A stretch of DNA of 45,945 bases from positions 1 through 45,945 of the forward strand of contig JAFUFS010000037.1 in the NCBI GenBank assembly GCA_017469745.1. Reading direction: 5' to 3'. How positions within the stretch are numbered: the stretch's first letter is position 1; each line of letters opens with the position of its first letter. Below, piece after piece: positions 38,762 to 45,945 of the stretch. This DNA is from Bacteroidales bacterium. Lineage in GTDB: Bacteria > Bacteroidota > Bacteroidia > Bacteroidales > UBA932. A program made the position numbers and the translations under genes. The notes under the pieces were generated by a model. That model ran no database searches, was not told the origin of the DNA, and worked only from the letters and a program-made list of their open reading frames with translations.

Positions 38762-39586
38762 ATGGAGAAAAGGACAACTGAACAATCGTCGCGATACGAC
38801 CATCTCGAAAAGATGTCGACGAGGGAACTGCTCGGTGCCATCAACACGGAGGACAGGACTGTTCCAGTGGCAGTCTTCAGGGCGATCCCTCAGATAGAGA
38901 GGCTTGTCGACGGAATCGTGGAAAGGGTCTCCAGGGGAGGACGTGTCTTCTATCTCGGAGCCGGGACCAGCGGCCGTCTCGGGGTGGTGGACGCTTCCGA
39001 GATTCCTCCTACATATGGCGTCCGGGATGTGTTCATCGGCCTAATGGCCGGTGGCGACAAGGCAATGAGGCGTGCTGTAGAAGGTGCTGAAGATTCCCTT
39101 ACCGGAGGTTGGGAAGACATGCTCCCGTTCAATCCCGGACCGGACGATGTCCTGGTGGGAATTGCGGCCTCCGGAACCACTCCGTACGTGATAGGCGCAT
39201 TGCAGACGGCCGGGCAGAATGGTCTTTTGACCGGCTGCATCACATGCAATGAAGGTTCTCCGGCAGCGGCTGCCGCCCAGATCCCGATCGTGGTGGTCGT
39301 GGGGCCGGAATTCGTCACCGGAAGCACCAGGATGAAGGCCGGTACGGCCCAGAAACTGGTCCTGAACATGATTTCCACCGCTTCGATGATCCGCCTCGGC
39401 CATGTCAAGGGCAGCAAGATGATCGACATGCAGCTGACCAACCACAAACTGGTCGACCGCGGTACCCGCATGATCATGGAAGAGACCGGGATCGAGGATT
39501 ATGACTATGCCAGATCCCTCCTCCTGGGCCACGGATCAGTCCGTGAGGCGGTTATGTTCCATCAATCAAAGACGTTCAAGGTATGA
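38762..39586 (+). CDS. murQ: N-acetylmuramic acid 6-phosphate etherase
   Basis: 274 residues, SIS fold. MurQ removes the D-lactyl ether of MurNAc-6-phosphate, giving GlcNAc-6-phosphate and D-lactate. The motif FYLGAGTSGRLGVVDASEIPPTYG is diagnostic, followed by GIAASGTTPYVIGAL and TGSTRMKAGTAQKLVLNMIST. The length is slightly shorter than the typical 300, missing part of the C-terminal helical tail. The start lies one base after murK, and its stop overlaps the recR start (ATGA, 39583-39586). Confidence 0.95.
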   Translation: MEKRTTEQSSRYDHLEKMSTRELLGAINTEDRTVPVAVFRAIPQIERLVDGIVERVSRGGRVFYLGAGTSGRLGVVDASEIPPTYGVRDVFIGLMAGGDKAMRRAVEGAEDSLTGGWEDMLPFNPGPDDVLVGIAASGTTPYVIGALQTAGQNGLLTGCITCNEGSPAAAAAQIPIVVVVGPEFVTGSTRMKAGTAQKLVLNMISTASMIRLGHVKGSKMIDMQLTNHKLVDRGTRMIMEETGIEDYDYARSLLLGHGSVREAVMFHQSKTFKV

Positions 39587-40224
39587 CACTCCCCGAAAAA
39601 TATCCTTCCAAGCTGCTTGAAGACGCCGTCCAGGCGATAGGTTCCCTGCCGGGGGTGGGGAAGAGGAGCGCCCTCAGGCTCGCCCTGCATCTGCTGAGAC
39701 AGCCCCAGGAGAATGTCCATCATTTTGCGGATTCGATCGTCCGACTTAGGGACGAGGCCAAGTACTGCAAGGTCTGCAGGATGATTTCCGATGAGGAGAC
39801 CTGCTCGATCTGCTCGGACCACAGCAGGGACCAGAAGACGATCTGCGTGGTGGAGAATGTGCGGGATGTGATGAGCATCGAGAACACCGGACAGTACCAC
39901 GGAGTCTATCATGTCCTTGGGGGAATAATCTCTCCGATCGCCGGCGTAGGCCCCTCTGACCTTACCATAACCGACCTGGTTGAAAGGGTCAGGAGCATGG
40001 TTGCATCTGCTGCAGTGATCCCTTCCGAGGTTGAGGTGATCCTGGCGCTCAGCGGCGACGTGGAGGGTGAGACGACTTCATTCTACATCTTCCGCCAGAT
40101 CTCCGGTTTCGGAATCAAGGTGTCGTCCCTGGCCCGCGGACTCGGCTTCGGAGATGATCTTGAATATGCCGACGAGCTGACGCTCGGGAGGTCCATCACC
40201 GGGAGGCAGCCGTTCAGGCCGTAG
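39583..40224 (+). CDS. recR: Recombination mediator RecR
   Basis: 213 residues, full length. RecR with RecO/RecF loads RecA at gaps. It has a helix-hairpin-helix region (AIGSLPGVGKRSALRLALHLL), a zinc finger CKVCRMISDEETCSIC, a Toprim domain (ICVVENVRDVMSIE through EVILALSGDVEGETT) and the conserved end ARGLGFGDDLEYADELTLGRSITGR. Translation is coupled to murQ by an ATGA overlap. The stop TAG (40222-40224) overlaps the first bases of a dispersed hairpin repeat. Confidence 0.96.
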   Translation: MTLPEKYPSKLLEDAVQAIGSLPGVGKRSALRLALHLLRQPQENVHHFADSIVRLRDEAKYCKVCRMISDEETCSICSDHSRDQKTICVVENVRDVMSIENTGQYHGVYHVLGGIISPIAGVGPSDLTITDLVERVRSMVASAAVIPSEVEVILALSGDVEGETTSFYIFRQISGFGIKVSSLARGLGFGDDLEYADELTLGRSITGRQPFRP

Positions 40225-40249
40225 ATTCTTCGCTTAGCTCAGAATGACA
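40223..40249 (-). repeat. Hairpin repeat (family copy 3) between recR and mntP
   Basis: On the minus strand the core TCTGAGCTAAGCGAAGA lies inside GTCATTCTGAGC...GAATCT, with ATTCT pairing to AGAAT. It differs from the copy at 22077 at four of 26 positions, two of which are compensating changes in the stem. Confidence 0.75.
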
Positions 40250-40291
40250 GGCATAGGTTTGGAATGACAGGTTCAGGTTTGGAATGACATG
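40242..40291 (+). repeat. 20-bp tandem repeat running into the mntP start codon
   Basis: GAATGACAGGCATAGGTTTG, GAATGACAGGTTCAGGTTTG, then a third partial unit GAATGACATGG that contains the mntP ATG. Units 1 and 2 match at 17 of 20 bases. It grows out of the end of the hairpin repeat (GAATGACA is its terminal sequence), suggesting repeated duplication of the repeat edge. Confidence 0.75.
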
Positions 40292-40840
40292 GTTTTTCGA
40301 GCAATAATATTGGCAATGTCCTTGTGCGCGGACTGCTTCGCTGTCACGACCTGTTCGAGCGTGACCCTGAAGTCCGTGACCTGGCGTCGTGTACTTCCCA
40401 TTGCCCTTGTCTTCGCCGTAGTCCAGACCATGTTCATGCTGCTGGGATGGCTCTTCGGCGACCTCTTTGTAGGATATATTCATAAAGTGGCCGGCATACT
40501 GGGCTTCCTTCTGCTGCTCTTCGTAGGCGGCTCGATGATCCTCGAGGCTATCAAGGGCGGTGATGAGGTCCGTGACCTCAACGGACTCAGGAATATATTC
40601 ATAGGCGCGGTGGCTACAAGCATCGACGCCCTGGCCGTCGGAGTGAGCATGTCGATGGCAAGCCCGACCGCATCGGAGATGGCCGCCGACCATGCTGCCC
40701 TTTTCGTCGTTACCTTCCTCTCCGTGGTCGCCGGAATGTTCGGTGGCTACAGGGTCGGCCATCGCTACGGCCGCCCGGCTGAAATCATTGGAGGAATAGT
40801 ACTTATAGCCATCGGTGCAAGGCTCTTATTTGGCTGTTAA
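40289..40840 (+). CDS. mntP: Putative manganese efflux pump MntP
   Basis: 183 residues with six membrane helices, the MntP (DUF204) length. Two pseudo-symmetrical metal motifs are visible: ADCFAV in helix 1 and SIDALAVG in helix 4, matching the DxxAV pattern of the family. It should export Mn2+ from the cytoplasm. The start codon lies inside a 20-bp tandem repeat; an alternative start is the ATG giving MSLCADCFAV at 40316. corA follows, and its promoter is within the mntP tail, so a metal-ion pair is formed. Confidence 0.92.
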   Translation: MVFRAIILAMSLCADCFAVTTCSSVTLKSVTWRRVLPIALVFAVVQTMFMLLGWLFGDLFVGYIHKVAGILGFLLLLFVGGSMILEAIKGGDEVRDLNGLRNIFIGAVATSIDALAVGVSMSMASPTASEMAADHAALFVVTFLSVVAGMFGGYRVGHRYGRPAEIIGGIVLIAIGARLLFGC

Positions 40841-40860
40841 AAATAATATTCCTACTTTTG
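40829..40860 (+). promoter_or_regulatory. Promoter of corA
   Basis: TTTG (40829-40832), 20 bases, TACTTTTG (40853-40860): consensus boxes at good spacing, inside the 3' end of mntP. The corA ATG (40868) is seven bases past the -7 box, so the transcript should be leaderless or nearly so. This supports the start at 40868 rather than one downstream of the internal TAG. Confidence 0.75.
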
Positions 40861-40867
40861 TACGAAT

Positions 40868-41815
40868 ATGATCGCGATCTTCTACAGACGGAACGGCAAA
40901 CTGGTGGTGTCACAGTCCGAGAAGGAACTTTCCTCTCTCAGCAGGGAGGACGTCCTCTGGATTGACCTCCTCTCCCCATCGGGTGAGGAGAAGCACACTG
41001 TTGACGAGTTCCTCGGAGAATAGATCCAGAGCCGCGCCCAGGCCGAAGAGATCGAGAGTTCGTCAAGATATTCAGAGACGGAGAACGCCATTTTCGCGAA
41101 CACCAACTTCCTCATGCCGGGCCCCGAGGACTATACGATGGAGGCCGTGTCATTCACCTTCGTGGACGACTGCCTTACCACCCTTCGCGACGTGCCCATC
41201 CGTTCCTTCACCGAACTCCAGAGAAGGATCGTCGCCAAGCCACAGATGTATCCCAGCGGCTACACCGTCTTCGTCAGCATCATGGACCAGCGAGTCGACC
41301 TCGATGCCGACATGATCGAGCTGATGAGCAAGGAGATAGCCCAGTACAGCAAGAGGATCAACCAGCAGGAAGACATCAACGAGGACTTCCTCCTGGACAT
41401 CAACCAACTCCAGGAGAACACCATGATCGTCAGGGAGAACATAATAGACAAGCAGAGGCTCGTCCAGAACATGATCAAGAGCGACAAGTATCCTCCTGAG
41501 CTGCAGGGACGCTTCTCCGTCATCCTCCAGGACATCACCTCTCTTATCAACCACGCCAATTTCAGCTTCGAAAGGCTGGAGTACCTCCAGGAAACGGTGC
41601 TGGGACTTATCAACCTGGACCAGAACAACATCATGAAAATCTTCACCCTTGTGTCGGTGCTCCTCATGCCTCCGACCCTGGTGGCGAGCTTCTACGGCAT
41701 GAACGTGCCCCTGCCCTTCATGAACAAGGGCTGGGCCTGGTTCGCCCTCCTGCTCTTCATGGGACTCCTCGTAGCAGTGGTCCTCTACATTTTCAGGAAA
41801 AAGAAAATGTTTTGA
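40868..41815 (+). CDS. corA: CorA-family magnesium/cobalt transporter with an in-frame TAG at codon 52
   Basis: From ATG 40868 the frame reads MIAIFYRRNGKLVVSQSEKE...TVDEFLGE, TAG at 41021-41023, then IQSRAQAEEIESSSRYSETE and onward to TGA at 41815: 316 codons, the normal CorA length, with no frameshift. The part after the stop contains the conserved EEIESSSRY, the long stalk helix, and the pore signature YGMNVPLPF followed by the last membrane helix. Restarting at ATG 41114 would give 233 residues lacking about a third of the cytoplasmic domain. So the gene is either amber-suppressed, freshly inactivated or has a one-base error. The consensus promoter just upstream favours the long form. Confidence 0.85.
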
Positions 41816-41832
41816 TTTTTCTTCCTGAACCC

Positions 41833-41862
41833 TTGTAAATCAGATATTTTTCTCTAATTTTG
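41833..41862 (+). promoter_or_regulatory. Promoter of rpsA
   Basis: TTG (41833-41835), exactly 19 bases, TAATTTTG (41855-41862). Transcription should begin around 41869, giving a leader of about 80 bases. Confidence 0.75.
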
Positions 41863-41887
41863 CGAGCCTTTTGACAGGGTTGGCGTA

Positions 41888-41910
41888 TTCCGCCCGGCCT
41901 GTAGGGCGAA
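41888..41910 (+). promoter_or_regulatory. Hairpin in the rpsA leader
   Basis: CGCCC (41891-41895) pairs with GGGCG (41904-41908), and with one bulged C the stem extends by TT/AA. The loop is GGCCTGTA. It is followed by an A-rich stretch to the start codon. A structured leader on the S1 gene is consistent with autogenous translational control, as known for S1 in other bacteria; not shown here. Confidence 0.45.
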
Positions 41911-41949
41911 AAAATATTGTTAAACAACTAGCTATCTTAATTTTACATT

Positions 41950-43764
41950 ATGGCAGAAGAAATCAACAACACTGCAGCAGAGCAGGAAGTAAAGAGAGCA
42001 TCTCTCAATGCTTCTGTGGCTCCTGAGGATTTCGATTGGGAAGCCTTCGAAGGCAGCTCCGAGATCTACGGAAAGAACAACAGGCAGGAGATTGAGGCAG
42101 CTTACGACCAGACCCTCTCCAAGATCGTGGAGAACGAGGTGGTCGAAGGCACCGTAACAGCCATCTCCAAGAGAGAGGTTATCGTCAACATAGGCTATAA
42201 GAGCGAAGGTGTCATCCAGGCTCCTGAGTTCCGCTACAATCCTGACCTCAAGGTCGGAGATAAGGTCGAGGTCTATGTGGAGTCCGCAGAGGACAGGAAG
42301 GGTCAGCTCATCCTTTCCCACAAGAAGGCCCGCGCCCTCAAGTCTTGGGACCGCGTCAACGAGGCCTGCAACAACGACGAGATCGTCAAGGGCTTCATCA
42401 AGACCCGCACCAAGGGCGGTATGATCGTCGACGTGTTCGGAATCGAGGCATTCCTCCCCGGCTCCCAGATCGACATCAAGCCCATCCGTGACTACGACGC
42501 CTACGTCAACCAGACCATGGACTTCAAGATCGTCAAGATCAACCAGGAGTTCCGCAACGTCGTCGTCTCACACAAGGCTCTCCTCGAGGCTGAGCAGGAG
42601 GCCCGCAGGGCCGAGCTCATCAGCAAGCTCGAGAAGGGACAGATCCTTGAAGGAACCGTCAAGAACATCACCAACTACGGCGTCTTCGTCGACCTCGGCG
42701 GTGTTGACGGTCTCATCCACATCACTGACCTCAGCTGGGGCAGGATCGACAATCCTGAGGAGGTCGTCTCCCTCGACGAAAAGATCAAGGTCGTCGTCAA
42801 GGAGTTCGATCCCAACCAGAAGAGGATCGCCCTCGGTTACAAGCAGCTCACTCCTCACCCGTGGGACAACCTCGACCAGAACATCAAGGTCGGAGACACT
42901 GTCAAGGGAAAGGTCGTCCTCATTGCCGACTACGGCGCATTCGTGGAGATCGAGCCCGGTGTCGAGGGTCTCATCCATGTTTCCGAAATGTCCTGGTCTC
43001 CAAGGCTGCATAGCGCCCAGGAGTTCCTCAAGGTCGGAGACGAGGTCGAGGCACAGGTCCTTTCCATCGACCGCGAGAACAGGAAGATGTCTCTCGGTCT
43101 GAAGCAGCTCACCCCCAACCCTTGGGAGAGCATCCGCGACAAGTATCCCGTCGGTTCCACCCACAAGGCTGTTGTCCGCAACATCACCAACTTCGGTGTG
43201 TTCGCAGAGCCTGAGGACGGTGTCGAAGGACTCATCCACATCAGCGACCTCAGCTGGAACAAGATCAAGCATCCTTCAGAGCTTGTCGCTCCCGGCGATG
43301 AGATCGACGTTGTCATCCTTGACTTCGACGAGGCCAACCACAAGCTCAGCCTTGGTCACAAGCAGCTCACTCCCAACCCTTGGGATGCTATCGAGCAGAA
43401 GTACGCTGTCGGTTCTACCGTTGAGGGTACCATCACTTCCATCACCGACAAGGGAGCCAACATCAAGCTCGAAGGTGACGACGAAGGCTTCGCATTCAAC
43501 CGCGACCTCATCAAGGAAGACGGCAAGCAGGCTGTAGCAGGCGAGACCCTTCCTTTCAAGGTTGTCGAGCTTCGCAGGAGCACCCGCCGCATCCTTCTCT
43601 CTCACCTGAGGACTTACAACGACGCAAAGGTCGAAAAGGCCGCCGCTGAGGTCGACAACACCAAGAGGGCTGTTAAGAAGATCAACTCCAACCTGGAGAA
43701 GACCACCCTCGGTGACATCGATGCTCTCGCAGCCCTTAAGGAGAAACTGGAGAAAGGCGAGTAA
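41950..43764 (+). CDS. rpsA: 30S ribosomal protein S1
   Basis: 604 residues with six S1 RNA-binding domains (roughly 63-130, 147-215, 232-300, 317-387, 404-474 and 491-560). Repeats are obvious: VEGTVTAISKREVIVNIG, LEGTVKNITNYGVFVDLGGVDGLIHITDLSW, VKGKVVLIADYGAFVEIEPGVEGLIHVSEMSW and similar. S1 helps unfold mRNA and recruit it to the 30S subunit, of special note in Bacteroidetes where Shine-Dalgarno pairing is rare. An N-terminal acidic segment and a Lys-rich C-terminus frame the domains. The RNase Z gene starts three bases after the stop. Confidence 0.97.
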   Translation: MAEEINNTAAEQEVKRASLNASVAPEDFDWEAFEGSSEIYGKNNRQEIEAAYDQTLSKIVENEVVEGTVTAISKREVIVNIGYKSEGVIQAPEFRYNPDLKVGDKVEVYVESAEDRKGQLILSHKKARALKSWDRVNEACNNDEIVKGFIKTRTKGGMIVDVFGIEAFLPGSQIDIKPIRDYDAYVNQTMDFKIVKINQEFRNVVVSHKALLEAEQEARRAELISKLEKGQILEGTVKNITNYGVFVDLGGVDGLIHITDLSWGRIDNPEEVVSLDEKIKVVVKEFDPNQKRIALGYKQLTPHPWDNLDQNIKVGDTVKGKVVLIADYGAFVEIEPGVEGLIHVSEMSWSPRLHSAQEFLKVGDEVEAQVLSIDRENRKMSLGLKQLTPNPWESIRDKYPVGSTHKAVVRNITNFGVFAEPEDGVEGLIHISDLSWNKIKHPSELVAPGDEIDVVILDFDEANHKLSLGHKQLTPNPWDAIEQKYAVGSTVEGTITSITDKGANIKLEGDDEGFAFNRDLIKEDGKQAVAGETLPFKVVELRRSTRRILLSHLRTYNDAKVEKAAAEVDNTKRAVKKINSNLEKTTLGDIDALAALKEKLEKGE

Positions 43765-43767
43765 TTC

Positions 43768-44712
43768 ATGGATTTCACTTTGACGGTGCTGGGCACGGCT
43801 TCGGCCAAACCCGTCATCGGAAGACAACAGAGCGCCCAGGTACTTTCCGTACACGGGCGCTCTTTCTTGATAGACTGCGGAGAAGGCGTGCAGACACGTC
43901 TCCAGGAGTGTCACGTCTCGCCCATGAAGATCGACTCTATCTTCATTTCGCACATCCATGGCGACCATGTCTTCGGTCTGCCGGGCCTCCTGTCGACGAT
44001 GGGGATGCTCTCCCGGACGCAGCCGTTGAACATTTATGCGCCGGCGAATTTCGGTCCGCTGCTGAAGTTCTTCCTTTCCTACTATGAGGAAGGAATTGCC
44101 TTCGAGATAAGGCATATTCCTTTGACCATGAAGGAGCCTTCGGTCGTCTATTCCACCAAGTCGCTTGAGGTGTCGGCTTTCCCTCTCAACCACGGGATAG
44201 AGACCTTCGGCTTCATCTTCCGCGAGAGGGAGCCTCAGTACAACGTCAAGAAGTGGAAGATCTCTGAATATGGGCTCACGCTGACAGAGATCGCAGCCGT
44301 CAAGAGGGGAGAGGACGTGGTCCGTCTCAATGCTGATGGCACCTCTGTCGTACTGCCTTTGGAAGAGCTTGGTTACAAGCCGTTTACTCCGCGCTCCTTT
44401 GCCTATTGCTCGGACACGGCTCCTTTTGCCGAGGAGGCATTATGGGTCTCGGGCGTAGATCTCCTCTATCATGAGGCGACTTACCTTTCAGACCTCGCTG
44501 ACCTGGCTGTTGCCCGGCATCATTCTACCACGCTTGATGCTGCACGTTGTGCACTGGAGGCCGGTGCCGGCCGGCTCATTATTGGCCATTATTCATCCCG
44601 CGGCAAGGAAATCAACCTCTACGAAGCCGAGTGCCGCACCATCTTCCCATCCACCTTCGCCGCCTCAGACCTCGACACCTTCGACATCCCCTTGAATAAG
44701 GTGGAACTCTAG
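43768..44712 (+). CDS. rnz: Ribonuclease Z (tRNA 3' endonuclease)
   Basis: 314 residues. It matures tRNA 3' ends by cutting after the discriminator base. Metallo-beta-lactamase motif SHIHGDHVFGLPG (zinc ligands), DCGEGVQTRLQ, the exosite region PQYNVKKWKI, and later FAYCSDTAPFAE, LYHEATYL, RHHSTTLDAARCALEAGAGRLIIGHYSSR fit RNase Z throughout. It follows rpsA by three bases, so ribosome and tRNA functions share a transcript. Ends in TAG. Confidence 0.94.
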   Translation: MDFTLTVLGTASAKPVIGRQQSAQVLSVHGRSFLIDCGEGVQTRLQECHVSPMKIDSIFISHIHGDHVFGLPGLLSTMGMLSRTQPLNIYAPANFGPLLKFFLSYYEEGIAFEIRHIPLTMKEPSVVYSTKSLEVSAFPLNHGIETFGFIFREREPQYNVKKWKISEYGLTLTEIAAVKRGEDVVRLNADGTSVVLPLEELGYKPFTPRSFAYCSDTAPFAEEALWVSGVDLLYHEATYLSDLADLAVARHHSTTLDAARCALEAGAGRLIIGHYSSRGKEINLYEAECRTIFPSTFAASDLDTFDIPLNKVEL

Positions 44713-44846
44713 TTTTCCTGCCCGCTGAGTCATTCGCGATACTCTTGAAGCAGGATTTGCCCTTAATTGTGCTTGGAGAGTGCGGATGGGTAGGGGAGTG
44801 TATTTCGGCGAAATTCGCTATATTTACAAATTGGAGAAGAATCGAG

Positions 44847-45945
44847 ATGAGAAAGACATTTAGATATTCATTCATGGTGGTGGCAGGGCTGCTGATTGCT
44901 GCGGCGGCTTTTGTGGTGAATCCTGCGGAGGCCATGGGGCAGAGTCCGATAGAGAATTATGTCCGGCAGTGGGCTCCGACAGCGGTGAGGGAAATGTACC
45001 GCAGCGGAGTGCCGGCCAGCATCACCCTTGCGCAGGGTATTTTGGAGTCACGCTACGGGCTGTCCCCGCTGGCGGCTGAGGGCAACAACCATTTCGGAAT
45101 AAAATGCCATAAGGACTGGACCGGAAAGAAGCAGTACCATGATGACGATGAGAAAGGGGAGTGCTTCAGGGTTTACGACGATGCATACGAATCGTTCCGC
45201 GACCATTCGGACTTCCTGCGTTACAGGGACCGCTACAAATTCCTCTTTGAATTCCCTACAACCGATTATAAATCATGGGCTTACGGCTTGAAGAAGGCTG
45301 GCTATGCGACGGATCCAGGCTATCCGGCCAAATTGATAAAATACATTGAGGATTACAAGCTCAATGAATATGATCTTATGTCGTTGGCGGAGGCGGAGAC
45401 GCTGCTGGAGGCCCAGGAAAAGGATATTTCGGAAGGCCCGGCAACCGGCAAAGAGACGGCAACCGGGAAAGAGGTAAAGGCTGAAAAGAAGGCAGAAAAG
45501 GCTGTGGAGAAAAAGGCTGAGAAAAAGGCTGAGAAGTCCCACGACAAGGCATCAAGGAGGGCGAGGAGAAAGGCCATGGAAGAAGAGGATGAGCTGACAG
45601 GCAAGATCCCGGATTCGCCCCTCTCGATTGAAGAACCTACGAGGATCGACAAGAGCAAGCTCGAAGAGTTCAAGTTCTCCCTGACCAGGGAAGCATATTC
45701 AAAGAACGGAGTACCCTTCGTCACGTCGGTGGAAGGGGAGACATATTCAAGCATTGCGGACAGGTACGGCCTCTTCCTCAAGGAACTTCTGAAATTCAAC
45801 GACTTGAGTGCGGCCGAGAAGCTCGATCCAGGGACGGTGGTTTACCTCCAGTCGAAGAAGAACCAGAGCCAGAAGGGTTTGGACAAGTTCATCGTCGATG
45901 AAGACGGCCAGTCGCTCAGGGATATCTGCCAGAGATTCGGAGTCA
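44847..45945 (+). CDS. Exported GH73 N-acetylglucosaminidase with LysM repeats, cut by the window edge
   Basis: The first 366 codons of a longer gene. Signal peptide (MRKTFRYSFMVVAGLLIAAAAF, cut about residue 34), then a GH73 domain (about 40-170) with ITLAQGILESRYG, where the Glu in ILES is the catalytic acid, NNHFGIKCH and AYESFRDHSDFL. A lysine/alanine/glutamate-rich linker (about 200-245, repeats of KKAEK) follows, then a LysM domain (about 285-335) and the start of a second (FIVDEDGQSLRDICQRFG). It should cut peptidoglycan between GlcNAc and MurNAc in the periplasm or cell surface. The 134 bp before it show no strong promoter; a GCGAAATTCGC palindrome (44801-44811) precedes a TATATTTA box. 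Confidence 0.9.
   Translation, partial: MRKTFRYSFMVVAGLLIAAAAFVVNPAEAMGQSPIENYVRQWAPTAVREMYRSGVPASITLAQGILESRYGLSPLAAEGNNHFGIKCHKDWTGKKQYHDDDEKGECFRVYDDAYESFRDHSDFLRYRDRYKFLFEFPTTDYKSWAYGLKKAGYATDPGYPAKLIKYIEDYKLNEYDLMSLAEAETLLEAQEKDISEGPATGKETATGKEVKAEKKAEKAVEKKAEKKAEKSHDKASRRARRKAMEEEDELTGKIPDSPLSIEEPTRIDKSKLEEFKFSLTREAYSKNGVPFVTSVEGETYSSIADRYGLFLKELLKFNDLSAAEKLDPGTVVYLQSKKNQSQKGLDKFIVDEDGQSLRDICQRFGV

Noticed and set aside
15040..41815. Complete reassignment of TAG to an amino acid
   Set aside because: Eight genes end properly at TAG with normal family lengths, so TAG must still terminate. Only partial suppression, mutation or base error remain.

Overview
The window looks like a chromosomal segment of a Bacteroidales bacterium, probably an uncultured gut-type lineage with GC a little above 50 percent. 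The evidence is a SusC/SusD pair, Bacteroidetes-specific families (DUF4783, DUF5686, DUF5106-like, DUF6259), a 29-residue basic bS22/mS38-like protein, and promoters of the Bacteroidetes form TTTG-N19/20-TAnnTTTG, several of them almost touching the start codon. No rRNA, tRNA, CRISPR, transposase, integrase or phage genes were seen. No stretch of 300 bases or more lacks a gene; the longest gap is 11204-11434, between divergent hup and lon.

Layout. 1-17.5 kb is mostly housekeeping: an edge fragment of an exported protein, a nitroreductase, an rlmH-sensor kinase operon on the minus strand, DUF4783 and DUF5686 envelope proteins, lnt, a minus-strand hup / bS22-like / rng group, lon, ung, coaD, a thioredoxin-fold exported protein, and fbaA. 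17.5-20.7 kb holds a secreted GH2 enzyme and a Tat-type metallo-beta-lactamase-fold protein directly behind fbaA. 20.7-24.6 kb is a compact envelope-uptake unit: a BtuG-like beta-propeller lipoprotein, a BtuB-like TonB receptor and a PnuC-family vitamin channel, driven by a promoter buried in a long inverted repeat. 24.6-39.6 kb is a glycan block: GH3, SusC, SusD, an EEP-family lipoprotein, a NamZ (DUF1343/GH171) exo-muramidase, a DUF6259 glycosidase, an SSS symporter like MurT, a MurK-like kinase and MurQ. Together these can plausibly take muramyl sugars from outside the cell to GlcNAc-6-phosphate. murQ overlaps recR, followed by mntP, corA, rpsA, a ribonuclease Z and the start of a GH73-LysM autolysin cut by the window edge.

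Most notable. (1) Two otherwise intact, conserved genes, the DUF5106/thioredoxin gene and corA, each carry one in-frame TAG, while TAG also ends eight genes, six of them in the accessory block. (2) The BtuG-BtuB-PnuC combination suggests a lidded outer-membrane importer for a vitamin other than B12. (3) A likely peptidoglycan/MurNAc utilization locus is joined to SusC/D. (4) Three copies of a small hairpin repeat with a shared core and covarying stem occur, one of them translated inside the TonB receptor.
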